From Sulfuricaulis sp. (GTDB lineage: Bacteria > Pseudomonadota > Gammaproteobacteria > Acidiferrobacterales > Sulfurifustaceae), in contig NZ_JANLGY010000026.1 of NCBI RefSeq assembly GCF_024653915.1, forward strand, positions 1 to 64,000: a stretch of 64,000 bases of DNA, written 5' to 3'. Made by a program: the position numbers and the translations under genes. Position 1 is the first letter of the stretch. The number at the start of each line of letters is the position of its first letter. The notes under the pieces are model-generated. The model did no database searches. It saw nothing but the letters and a program-made list of their open reading frames with translations, and was not told where the DNA came from. This document shows, in pieces, positions 17,041 through 25,435 of the stretch.

Positions 17041-17915
17041 TTATCCCCCCACGAAAAACCTCGATCCCGACCGGCCATACGCCTCAGCGTATAGGCATCA
17101 CTCGAATTCAGCTCATCAAGATGTTCCGGCCAATGTTCCCAGTTATCCCACACAGCACTAATCAGTTTTCCGGTAATGCCGTCGCTGGCAGCGGATGCCA
17201 GGAATAAGGCAAGATCAGCCCCCCGATCCAAGCCCGCACCGCCCGATTCCCTCTGCTTGATCGACCTGTCGAAAAACGCTTGGCCAACTTTTCCAGGCCC
17301 GGCGGCGAGCACCTCGTCAAGCATGCGCGTATTCAATGCGCCAGGAGCAATCGCATTTACATCGATGTTTAACTCGCGCACTTCTTCTGCAAGCGTTTCT
17401 GCAAAACGCACGATGGCGGCCTTGGAAACGGCATATGCGCTGATGTTTGGCATCGGGTTGGTAGCCCCGCCACCAGAAAGCTGAATGATCTTGCCTCTTT
17501 GCTGTTTCTTCATAATGGGCAACACTGCTCTGCACATCAAGATCGAGCCAAACAAATTGATCTCGATTGTCTTAACCCACTGCGCCCAATCGATCGCTTC
17601 GATTGGCCCCATCGGGCCGTAGATACCCGCGTTGTTGACCAAAATGTCGATTCGACTAAACCGCTGTAAAGTCGTCTCCACCAATTGCTCAACGCTCCTT
17701 GGGTCCGAGACATCCGCTGGTAGCGCCTCAATGACCTGCCCTGCCGCTAATTCGTGTGCGAGATCTTCCCGTACTTTTAGCAACAGATCACCATTCCGTG
17801 CACACATAACAACCGATGCACCGGCATTGACGAATTTACGGGAAATCTCCAGACCAAGGCCTTGGTTGGCACCAGTAATAATTGCAACCTTTCCATTCAG
17901 TGTGAATAACATCAC
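17037..17915 (-). CDS. Short-chain dehydrogenase/reductase
   Basis: A 292-residue classical SDR: cofactor motif TGANQGLG (14-21), NNAG (94-97), catalytic Ser147 with Tyr161 and Lys165 (YAVSK). It overlaps the UGD-like gene upstream and the Gfo/Idh gene downstream by four bases each. The extra C-terminal stretch (residues about 230-292, with SSDAYTLRR) is longer than in minimal SDRs. It may reduce a keto-sugar made by its neighbours; not testable from sequence. Confidence 0.82.
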   Translation of the reverse strand: MMLFTLNGKVAIITGANQGLGLEISRKFVNAGASVVMCARNGDLLLKVREDLAHELAAGQVIEALPADVSDPRSVEQLVETTLQRFSRIDILVNNAGIYGPMGPIEAIDWAQWVKTIEINLFGSILMCRAVLPIMKKQQRGKIIQLSGGGATNPMPNISAYAVSKAAIVRFAETLAEEVRELNIDVNAIAPGALNTRMLDEVLAAGPGKVGQAFFDRSIKQRESGGAGLDRGADLALFLASAASDGITGKLISAVWDNWEHWPEHLDELNSSDAYTLRRMAGRDRGFSWGDK

Positions 17916-19219
17916 GCTAACCTTTCAATTGAAGGGGCTCCAACAGCGACATAACGAAGCGCCGCCACTGTTCCCAAAGATGACAGGAAACGATTCGGGT
18001 CGAGCACCACCAGTCCGGGGGACACTCTGACGACATAATCCTTGGGGATTTCCCTATATTCAGGCCACTCGGCTCCCACCAATAGAACTTGAGCCCCCTC
18101 CAACGCCCCTAACGCCTCGTCGAAACGCTGCACACAGCCATTCCAGTTTGTCGGGAGCTCTTTCACTACAGGATCATGCACCCTCACTCGGGCGCCTTGC
18201 TCAAGTAGCCAGTTACACAATTCAACTGCCAATGATCGGCGCAGGGTATCGGTGCCAGGCTTGTACGTCAGCCCCCAGACAACAACGACTACGCCATCCA
18301 GACTTGGCATGAGTGCTTTCAGCTTACGACGCACCCAAGACTTGTGACCATCGTTGCTCGTCTTCACTGATTCGAGCAAGGGAATGGAAATCTGATGCCT
18401 TTGGCTAACTACTTTTAAAAATTCAATATCGCGAGCCAATGTTCCCCCAGCGAAAGCTCCCCCAGGCGAAAGATAAGCCTTAGGGCCAATCCGATTCTCG
18501 GATTTAAGTCCGCGCTCCACCTCTTTGGCGTCTGCACCGACCATTTCACAGATTGAAGCAATTTCGTTGGCGAAGACGACCGAGGTTGCCAAAAAAGCAT
18601 TGATCGCGTGCTTGGTCATTTCCGCCGATTCCACCGACATCCATTCGATTCGACCGGTAATCGGTTGTAGCAATCGTCCAATTCGCTCCTTATCTCGTTC
18701 AGAACGCACTCCGACGACGACACGGTCAGGCTTTAAAAACACATCCAGCGCTTTGCCCAGTCGCAGGTTTTCTGGTGAGTAAGCAAAGCTCAATGCCTTT
18801 CCAGGACAGAGTTTGTCTGCAATTGCCTCCATCCGTCGAATCGAGCCTACCGGCATCTGCGAAGACACCAGCACAACCGAATTGGTCGGCAGGTATGGCA
18901 GCACGGCCGCTACCTGGGCAACAACAAAATTGACATCAGCCACATCATCTTCATCGACGGGCGTGTCATAGGCGACCCAGAGTAGTTCGATGTCGCTTGG
19001 CAGTTCTTCAAGGCTTGCAGTAAATCGCAGATGCCCTGAATCCAGGCTTGTCCGAATCATGTCCTCCAAGCCTGGCTCGAAAATGGGAGGCTTGCCTGCC
19101 CGAAGCCCTCGAATTACATCTTCATCGAGATCAAAACCAACGACCGTATGTCCAACTGAAGCAAGGCATCCCGCAGTGACTGACCCAAGGTGCCAAAGCC
19201 CCTGAACACAAACGTTCAT
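17912..19219 (-). CDS. UDP-glucose/GDP-mannose dehydrogenase-family protein lacking the catalytic cysteine
   Basis: A 435-residue member of the nucleotide-sugar dehydrogenase family with all three domains. The N-terminal Rossmann motif is GLWHLGSVTAG (7-17), the middle helix has SAEMTKHAINAFLA (198-211), and the C-terminal domain has GLTYKPGTDTLRRS. The active-site loop is GGAFAGGTLARD (253-264). Where the family has GGSCFPKD with the nucleophilic Cys, this protein has Thr260, and the Lys is Arg. It therefore probably cannot carry out the usual four-electron oxidation to a uronic acid. The ATG overlaps the previous stop (TGATG). See findings. Confidence 0.85.
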   Translation of the reverse strand: MNVCVQGLWHLGSVTAGCLASVGHTVVGFDLDEDVIRGLRAGKPPIFEPGLEDMIRTSLDSGHLRFTASLEELPSDIELLWVAYDTPVDEDDVADVNFVVAQVAAVLPYLPTNSVVLVSSQMPVGSIRRMEAIADKLCPGKALSFAYSPENLRLGKALDVFLKPDRVVVGVRSERDKERIGRLLQPITGRIEWMSVESAEMTKHAINAFLATSVVFANEIASICEMVGADAKEVERGLKSENRIGPKAYLSPGGAFAGGTLARDIEFLKVVSQRHQISIPLLESVKTSNDGHKSWVRRKLKALMPSLDGVVVVVWGLTYKPGTDTLRRSLAVELCNWLLEQGARVRVHDPVVKELPTNWNGCVQRFDEALGALEGAQVLLVGAEWPEYREIPKDYVVRVSPGLVVLDPNRFLSSLGTVAALRYVAVGAPSIERLA

Positions 19220-20178
19220 CAACGAGCCCCCATGACCCACTCATTAGCTTTCAGGAACTCCACAGTTTTAACAACACCTTCACGAATGGAGTGCTTCGGC
19301 TCCCAACCCAATGACCTGATTCCCCTGGTGTCCAAGAATATGAACGGGTTGTCTCCAATCCAGCCACGATCTCCACCTGTGTATTTCATCTGAGGCTTGG
19401 CGCCAAGCGCTTGACTAATCCAGCCGATGGAATCGTTAACCTCGCAATAGCCATCCACCCCCAAGTTGAAGATATTGACTTTGCCATTCGCCTTCTCAAC
19501 GGCAACTTGCATCGCATCGAGGCAATCCTGGATGTAGAGATACGATTTACGCTGCTTGCCGTTGCCCAGAACCCGCAACTGTGTAGGGTCTGCTTTCAAT
19601 TGTTTGTAGAAATCGTATACATGCCCATGCGTATAGCGTTCTCCGAGAATGGAAACAAAACGGAAAATCCATGACTGGAAACCGAAACCTTCACAATACG
19701 CCGCAATCAGCCCCTCACCCGCAAGCTTTGAAGCGCCATAAAGAGAGGTTTGAACCGGGAACGGCGCATCCTCCGGCGTGGGGATCATCGCTGCCTCGCC
19801 ATAGACAGACCCGGTGGAAGAAAACCCAATCCGCTTGATGCCATTGGACCGCATCGCCTCCAGCACATTGAAAGTGGCGATCGTGTTCTGCTCCAAGTCC
19901 TTGCGCGGATGCTCCGTACCGAAACGGACATCCGCATTAGCGGCAAAGTGGAACACCGTATCGCCTCCGGCGAACGCTTTGGTCAAGGACGGAAGATCAA
20001 GTAGGTCACCTTCAATCAGGCAGAAAGACGTGCTCTTCAAAGCCCCTTCGAGAAATCGGCGTTGGCCCGTAGAGAAGTTGTCAATCCCGGTGACACGATG
20101 CCCTTGGGCGAGAAGCCGGTCGACGAGGCTGCTGCCGATGAAGCCGGCGCAGCCGGTAATAATGAAATGCCTAACCAT
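19219..20178 (-). CDS. NAD-dependent nucleotide-sugar epimerase/dehydratase
   Basis: A 319-residue extended SDR with GCAGFIG (9-15), SSTGSVYGE (120-128) and Tyr147/Lys151 (LYGASK), the GalE-like arrangement. It is the first gene of the coupled heptose run. A second ATG at 20178 has an AAGG sequence eight bases upstream and is preferred over the ATG at 20184, which is too close. Likely activity is a 4-epimerase or dehydratase on a nucleotide sugar, possibly GDP-heptose given its neighbours; that last step is inference. Confidence 0.8.
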   Translation of the reverse strand: MVRHFIITGCAGFIGSSLVDRLLAQGHRVTGIDNFSTGQRRFLEGALKSTSFCLIEGDLLDLPSLTKAFAGGDTVFHFAANADVRFGTEHPRKDLEQNTIATFNVLEAMRSNGIKRIGFSSTGSVYGEAAMIPTPEDAPFPVQTSLYGASKLAGEGLIAAYCEGFGFQSWIFRFVSILGERYTHGHVYDFYKQLKADPTQLRVLGNGKQRKSYLYIQDCLDAMQVAVEKANGKVNIFNLGVDGYCEVNDSIGWISQALGAKPQMKYTGGDRGWIGDNPFIFLDTRGIRSLGWEPKHSIREGVVKTVEFLKANEWVMGAR

Positions 20179-20277
20179 GAACATAACCTTTTTTTAAAAT
20201 CCAATGCTTTGAAAGCAAGTAACCAACCACCATATAGACGGGGACAATGAGGGAGATATCAACCATGTCGAACTCTC

Positions 20278-20726
20278 TTACAGATTTTCAATGTATGAAA
20301 ACAAAATCCGCATGCAAGAACGCCGGTGGGCCGCACTAACCAGTAGGCGAACCTGTTCCGGGTCTCTCGGCAGTGTTTTTCCGCTCACCACGTCCTTCAT
20401 CGAATAGCCCATGTTCCAGAGCTTGCTGAGCATCTTGTCAACCACTTGGGGATTCTTTGCATACACGTAGGGCGCGCCAGTTCCAGCAGGATTCTGGGCT
20501 TGTGCCTGCCGATCGTTTCCGTGCGCCGCACAACACCTCGAATTCGTGGCCATCCACATCCAGTTTCACTTGAACCCACAACGCAAGCTGCCCCCCAGTT
20601 ACTGGCGATGCGCTCATGAAATTCTGCAACCCAAGGGGATCGCCACAACCAAAGAGACTGTAGCGCATCAACTAACAAGTTCGGATTCGAAAGAGAAAAA
20701 ATTTCTGCTTCAGTGGCTAAAGTCAT
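20278..20726 (-). pseudogene. Shredded FkbM-type methyltransferase
   Basis: Pieces of an FkbM methyltransferase C-terminal region appear in successive frames: KLDVDGHEFEVLCGARK, then TIGRHKPRILLELA, then APYVYAKNPQVVDKMLSKLW to the stop at 20278. At least two frameshifts are needed to join them. The S-adenosylmethionine-binding N-terminal half is missing. The remnant begins with an ATG overlapping the stop of the upstream glycosyltransferase (ATGA), suggesting a once-functional operon member. Not expected to make an active enzyme. Confidence 0.7.
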
Positions 20727-21979
20727 TGAAGGGGAGCGCCGTGAGTCATCTGCCTACGGAAAAGCCTCCGGTTAGATTCCATCACATCCACATCCGATCC
20801 GACACGTTTCGCATACGCTGTAGCCCGTACCAAAGTTACGCGCGTGGACTCTGAATTCCAGTCGGCCACGTCCTCGATCACACGCACGAAGGCCGACGGA
20901 TCACCGAGCGGCAGGGCCCAGCCGACTCCATGCTGCTCCAGGTCGCGCCACGGGGTTTGGTCACTCAACAGCACTGGCGTCCCGGCGCACAGCGCCTCGT
21001 AGATCACATGCCCGAAATTCTCGCCCCGGGTGGGGAAAAAGAATAGGTCGTGCTGAGTAAAAATCGCCACAACGTGCTGGTGTTCAACGCTTCCGCAATA
21101 AGTGGCTTCAACATGTGCCGGCAGGGCCGCTATCAAACGCTGACATTCGGCCCAGTACGCGGGCTCTTCCTGCGGGCCATAGATACTAAACCTTATGGGC
21201 ACGCGCACCTGTGCGAGAACCCGCAGTGCGTAGTCCAGGTTTTTCTTTGGCGAGATGCGCGACAGGAAGCAAAGCCTCAATGGCTCGCCCGCAGATCGGA
21301 ATTCGCGATTGTTCCGATGCACTGCGCCTTGCAATCCTTCTGAGGGGTTGAAGGCAATCTGAACAGGCACTTCCAAATCTCCAGACTCTCCTGTTGCCGC
21401 CTCCCCAACGATATCGGCTGCCACTACCATTTCCCCCCTCTGGTTGAGCGGGTTCATCACAAGCATGATGTCGGCTACCTCAAGCTCGCTCGATGCCTGC
21501 CATATCGCTTCACGGCACAAACCCAGCTTGCGCATCACCGCGATGTACGCCGCCTTCTTCCAACGCTTAATCTCCAGCGCTCCCACGGAAAATTCGCCCC
21601 GCGGAGCGATCACCAGCGCGCTGGCGGGCGCCCAGCCAAGGTAACGTGCCAACAGTGGTTTGAAGGTGAACACCGGGTCAAAAAAGCTGTTTAGGTATTG
21701 CACGTCGTGCGGAGTTTGTTGCATGATCTGTGAGATTCGTCGCAACGAACGTGAGCCCGGGCTCGCGTAGTACACTTGCGCATTCCCGACCCGGTTCCAG
21801 CGATCGACCTGTACCCCTCCATACGCCTGGGCGTCGTCGATGTCACGATCCGTAGTGACGATACGAAAATCAAACTCGTCGCCCAGTCGTTCCACCATGT
21901 TGGCGATAGTGCGCATAGCTCCACCTGCACGGTATCCCGGTAGGTAATACCTCGAGAAGGTCAGGATCGTCGGCCTCAC
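20723..21979 (-). CDS. GT4 glycosyltransferase
   Basis: A 418-residue GT-B glycosyltransferase. The N-terminal acceptor domain begins TILTFSRYYLPGYRAGG. The donor domain has FLSRISPKKNLDYAL and the family motif FPTRGENFGHVIYEALCAG, with the two Glu residues seven apart, then LLSDQTPWRDL. It is the intact paralogue of the broken gene at 10547-11761, so the two arose by duplication or were acquired with related O-antigen modules. Start and stop overlap its neighbours by four bases. Sugar and linkage unknown. Confidence 0.87.
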   Translation of the reverse strand: MRPTILTFSRYYLPGYRAGGAMRTIANMVERLGDEFDFRIVTTDRDIDDAQAYGGVQVDRWNRVGNAQVYYASPGSRSLRRISQIMQQTPHDVQYLNSFFDPVFTFKPLLARYLGWAPASALVIAPRGEFSVGALEIKRWKKAAYIAVMRKLGLCREAIWQASSELEVADIMLVMNPLNQRGEMVVAADIVGEAATGESGDLEVPVQIAFNPSEGLQGAVHRNNREFRSAGEPLRLCFLSRISPKKNLDYALRVLAQVRVPIRFSIYGPQEEPAYWAECQRLIAALPAHVEATYCGSVEHQHVVAIFTQHDLFFFPTRGENFGHVIYEALCAGTPVLLSDQTPWRDLEQHGVGWALPLGDPSAFVRVIEDVADWNSESTRVTLVRATAYAKRVGSDVDVMESNRRLFRRQMTHGAPLQ

Positions 21980-23271
21980 AGTATCGCGCCCTGACCTTCA
22001 TGCGATGAAAGAGACCGAACTGCCTTCCTCTGTGCCTTAGGCAACATCCGCTCCCATATGTCAAGGAGGGTATTGGCTGCAATCACCTCGGCGTACCGCT
22101 GCTCGATCGTGACACGTCCTCGTTGGCCCATTGCGCGATTCATCTCCTCATCCATACAGAGTCGCGCCAGCCGATCCGCAAGCGACCCAGAATCATTCAA
22201 CGGGACCAAGAATCCGTCTTCCCCATCTGCGATGATACCGTCCGGCCCGCCACTTCGCGTGGATACTACTGGCACACCACAGGCCATGGCTTCGAGGATA
22301 ACCAGGCCAAACCCCTCCTCATCCGAAGGTAAAGCGAATGCTGTCGCTCGCTGATACAGGGCAACCAGTTCTTCCGTTGAGGGGCGTGCCACATGGCGGA
22401 CTCGGTCGCCCAACCCCAACATCCGAACGCGATCCCAATACGACAGGGGCGGCTCGCCTGAGCCCGCCGTCACAAGATTAACCCGACCCAACGCCAGCGG
22501 GAGACGGTCAAACGCCTCTAACAGCAAGCCAATGTTCTTACGTGGATCATCTAGCCGGCCTACGCAGAGGATGTACGGATCCTGGGCCGGCATCCGCTCG
22601 CACAGCGGATGGAACATGGCAGCGTCCACACCGGGTGGTGCGTAGCGGATATCGACGTCGCTGCGTCCTGCGTTAATCGTGCGCGCGTAATCAAGCATCC
22701 ACGGATTCATGACTTGTATCGCATCCACCTTACGAAGCGCACTGTCATCAAGCCGGTTGGTGACCGCCGTCATGGCCTTACGCCACCAACCAGCCGGTCC
22801 TTGCGGACGGTAATCTCGGCGCCGGCGCTCAACCACGGCCCGAGTGGCACACAGAACCGCAACGGGCTTTCCCAGCCCACAAACCGAAAGGGCCCAAGCT
22901 GGAGATCCACAGACAACCTGCACAAGGTCACAGTCAGCAATGGCATTGGCAATCACCTTGCGTTGCCGGTAACGCTGAAATTCGAGCTCGGCCAGCCAGG
23001 CACCCACATGCGTGAAGGACCTCCCGCGCCATAAGCCATCACGGGCTTTCGGACTGGAAATCCACGTGGAAGGCGACAGCAATCTTGCTGACTCTGGGTC
23101 GGCCGCCGATGTAGCCAAGGATACGAGGTGCGCCTTCAGAAAACCTGTGCGCTCGATCGTGCGCACAATGAAGTCCGCAACTTGGGATATGCCGCCACTA
23201 TGATCTAGTAAAGGCACTACAACTGCTATCTGCGCAATCTTCCCAGTACTGTTGGCACGAGAGATAGTCAT
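21976..23271 (-). CDS. GT4 glycosyltransferase
   Basis: A 431-residue GT-B glycosyltransferase. AVVVPLLDHSGGISQV near the N-terminus is the glycine-rich acceptor-side loop. Downstream come CVGRLDDPRKNIGLLLEAF and the donor motif DEEGFGLVILEAMACGVPVV, followed by GGPDGII. Typical of mannosyl- or hexosyltransferases of O-antigen and capsule loci. It is coupled to the next glycosyltransferase gene by an ATGA overlap. Donor and acceptor cannot be assigned. Confidence 0.87.
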   Translation of the reverse strand: MTISRANSTGKIAQIAVVVPLLDHSGGISQVADFIVRTIERTGFLKAHLVSLATSAADPESARLLSPSTWISSPKARDGLWRGRSFTHVGAWLAELEFQRYRQRKVIANAIADCDLVQVVCGSPAWALSVCGLGKPVAVLCATRAVVERRRRDYRPQGPAGWWRKAMTAVTNRLDDSALRKVDAIQVMNPWMLDYARTINAGRSDVDIRYAPPGVDAAMFHPLCERMPAQDPYILCVGRLDDPRKNIGLLLEAFDRLPLALGRVNLVTAGSGEPPLSYWDRVRMLGLGDRVRHVARPSTEELVALYQRATAFALPSDEEGFGLVILEAMACGVPVVSTRSGGPDGIIADGEDGFLVPLNDSGSLADRLARLCMDEEMNRAMGQRGRVTIEQRYAEVIAANTLLDIWERMLPKAQRKAVRSLSSHEGQGAIL

Positions 23272-23326
23272 GAAAGTAATCGACTCCCAACCAGGGGGTA
23301 AGTGATGGTGAGCGCTCCCATCGCGT

Positions 23327-24376
23327 TCACTTCAGACAAGCATCTTCAACGGATTTTACCAGCCCCACCATTAACTCCTGCCAAGAGTAACCACTGGCAA
23401 TGCAACGCTCATGTCCAGCTGCCGCAATTTTTTCCCGCTCGGTATCATGCTTCAAGTAATAACGGGCCTTGTCCGCAAGTTCCTCCGCCGAACCAAAAAA
23501 CTCAGCCTCCCTGCCTTCATTATAAAAACCCTGATGTTCAATGGTACGCTGTGCCAGCAGGAACCCTCCCGCCGCGGGGATTTCGAATGTCCGCCCCGAC
23601 GACAGGTTTCGACTCTGGGCAGAATTGATCCCTAAGTTAATTTTTGTTGAAATGATGGCTGTAGCGTATTCTTCTTTTGGAACGGCAGAAGGCTCAATTA
23701 CAGACCTTAACACTCGCTTATTCCTCGCCTTACGCCAGGATGACCCACGAACCCGAAGTGGCAAACCCAGACTAACGAGCAACAGGAAGATTTCTTCTGT
23801 CGCCGGCTCCCAGTGTCCGATAAAACCCACCGCCGCACCAAGTCGTTGAGCCTCTGCCACCGTTACCACATGGGGTTTAAAAAGTTCTCGATTGTAACCC
23901 AATTGCGAGAGTATAACCTGCCTAGCTCCAAGTGCCTTGAGTTCTTCGACGTTGAATCGGTTGGTAGTAAAATAAACGTCATATTCTTTAATGCCTGGCA
24001 AATGAAGCCGCCAACCGTTTCGAGAGTAGCAAATATCGTCCGTATTGTAGCAAACGAGAAACGCACCGGTTTCCTTTTTGATCGCCTGAAGTGTATCCCG
24101 CGACACATAGTGACCCTTATCAATCCACAGAACGTCAGGCCGATGCTGACGTGCCATGTCCAATAAGCACCGGTTGTATTGCCAGATCCCGGGACCAATT
24201 CCCGATAGTGTCTGCAACGATTTAAACTTTTGCCCAAGAGATCCGAGAAACGCAGGGTATCTGAAAAACGGCTCAAAACTCAGGGTTACCACCTCCCTGC
24301 CCATGTCTACCAGCCCACAACGGCGAGCTTCGCATGTGCCGGAACCAACTAGCGATCCGGTATAAAGGTATTTCAC
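23327..24376 (-). CDS. CgeB-like glycosyltransferase
   Basis: A 349-residue protein of the CgeB/Glyco_trans_1_2 type (GT-B fold, distantly GT4). Visible parts: an N-terminal YLYTGSLVGSGTCEARR, a middle LVCYNTDDICY and YFTTNRFNVEELKALGA, and a C-terminal NLSSGRTFEIPAAGGFLLAQ, the nucleotide-binding segment. The tail EREKIAAAGHERC is also characteristic. Presumably adds a sugar to the O-unit. It follows the FkbM gene by about 35 bases. Confidence 0.8.
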   Translation of the reverse strand: MKYLYTGSLVGSGTCEARRCGLVDMGREVVTLSFEPFFRYPAFLGSLGQKFKSLQTLSGIGPGIWQYNRCLLDMARQHRPDVLWIDKGHYVSRDTLQAIKKETGAFLVCYNTDDICYSRNGWRLHLPGIKEYDVYFTTNRFNVEELKALGARQVILSQLGYNRELFKPHVVTVAEAQRLGAAVGFIGHWEPATEEIFLLLVSLGLPLRVRGSSWRKARNKRVLRSVIEPSAVPKEEYATAIISTKINLGINSAQSRNLSSGRTFEIPAAGGFLLAQRTIEHQGFYNEGREAEFFGSAEELADKARYYLKHDTEREKIAAAGHERCIASGYSWQELMVGLVKSVEDACLK

Positions 24377-24411
24377 TGTAATTTTCGAAAAAAGGAGAAT
24401 GATTACTTAAA

Positions 24412-25398
24412 TTAGCTAGTATGAGGACTTGTTGCCAATTCCTCAGGCACGGCAAGCGCATCAAAATCCTGCCCCATCACTAGATCGTCTTGCCGGACCT
24501 CTGGAAGCCCACGCCACTCGTCACGCTTGGCATGATGAACAGGTTTGACGCATCGAGGGTCGATGTGAAATAAACGGTATCGTGAAAGGGAAAGCTGCTG
24601 GATCAAATCTTCTCCGGTTGTTCCGGCTGCAGCCAAGCGCAGAGGGTTGATCTCAATAAGAAGGTAGGGGCGCGATTGTTCCAGGATAGACATGGCCCCT
24701 GTCAAGACCTCCTTCTCAAGCCCTTCCACATCGATCTTGATGACTGTCGGAGATAATCCATGTTCACGGCAATATGCATCGAGCGTTGTCACCCTAACCA
24801 TCGTTTTCCCCGCCTTCGGCAAGAAGGAGAATCCACCCGCAGGCTCATGGGCCATCGTCGACCATCCGGATCTGGCACTAATTGTCAGCTCGCCTTCACC
24901 TTCTACCGCCCCTACAGCACATGGATTGGCTACCATCTCAAACAAACTGCTATTCAGACTTTGGTTTTCCGACAGCCATGTAAACACACCCGGATCGGGC
25001 TCAAAGCAGTGCGCAACAATTTTGCCTTCTTTTGAACGTACCTTGCTGCAGGCCAGCAATGTGACAAAACCAACGTTCGCGCCCACATCAAGGAATGTCA
25101 CGGGCGGCTGCAATATCATATTTAATACCCGATCCATGTGACGATAGACAAAACCGCACGCTGCCATCACGGATGGATAAGAATCGCTATCGCAATACAT
25201 TCTGAAGCGATCCTGATACGACACCGTTCTTATGCCGCTTCCAACAACTAAATGACGCAGAATCCAAGCCATGCGTGGAAGCCCGCGTGGTACAGCGTAG
25301 CGTGATATTTCCTGCGCCAATCGCATCAGCGGCCGTGACACAAACGGGGACAATGGGTAGACAGGGCGTGAAATCGGGGAAGGTGTGTTCTCGTGCAA
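24412..25398 (-). CDS. FkbM-family methyltransferase
   Basis: About 328 residues. The S-adenosylmethionine motif FLDVGANVGFVTLLAC and the FkbM hallmark VIKIDVEGLEKEVLTGA are both present, so this is an O- or N-methyltransferase probably acting on a sugar of the polysaccharide. The open frame continues upstream into the neighbouring gene. A TTG at 25398 with AGGAGA (25408-25413) nine bases ahead is the best-supported start. Confidence 0.82.
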   Translation of the reverse strand: MHENTPSPISRPVYPLSPFVSRPLMRLAQEISRYAVPRGLPRMAWILRHLVVGSGIRTVSYQDRFRMYCDSDSYPSVMAACGFVYRHMDRVLNMILQPPVTFLDVGANVGFVTLLACSKVRSKEGKIVAHCFEPDPGVFTWLSENQSLNSSLFEMVANPCAVGAVEGEGELTISARSGWSTMAHEPAGGFSFLPKAGKTMVRVTTLDAYCREHGLSPTVIKIDVEGLEKEVLTGAMSILEQSRPYLLIEINPLRLAAAGTTGEDLIQQLSLSRYRLFHIDPRCVKPVHHAKRDEWRGLPEVRQDDLVMGQDFDALAVPEELATSPHTS

Positions 25399-25435
25399 GG
25401 TAATCGATCTCCTGTTAAATACTAAGCCATATGCT

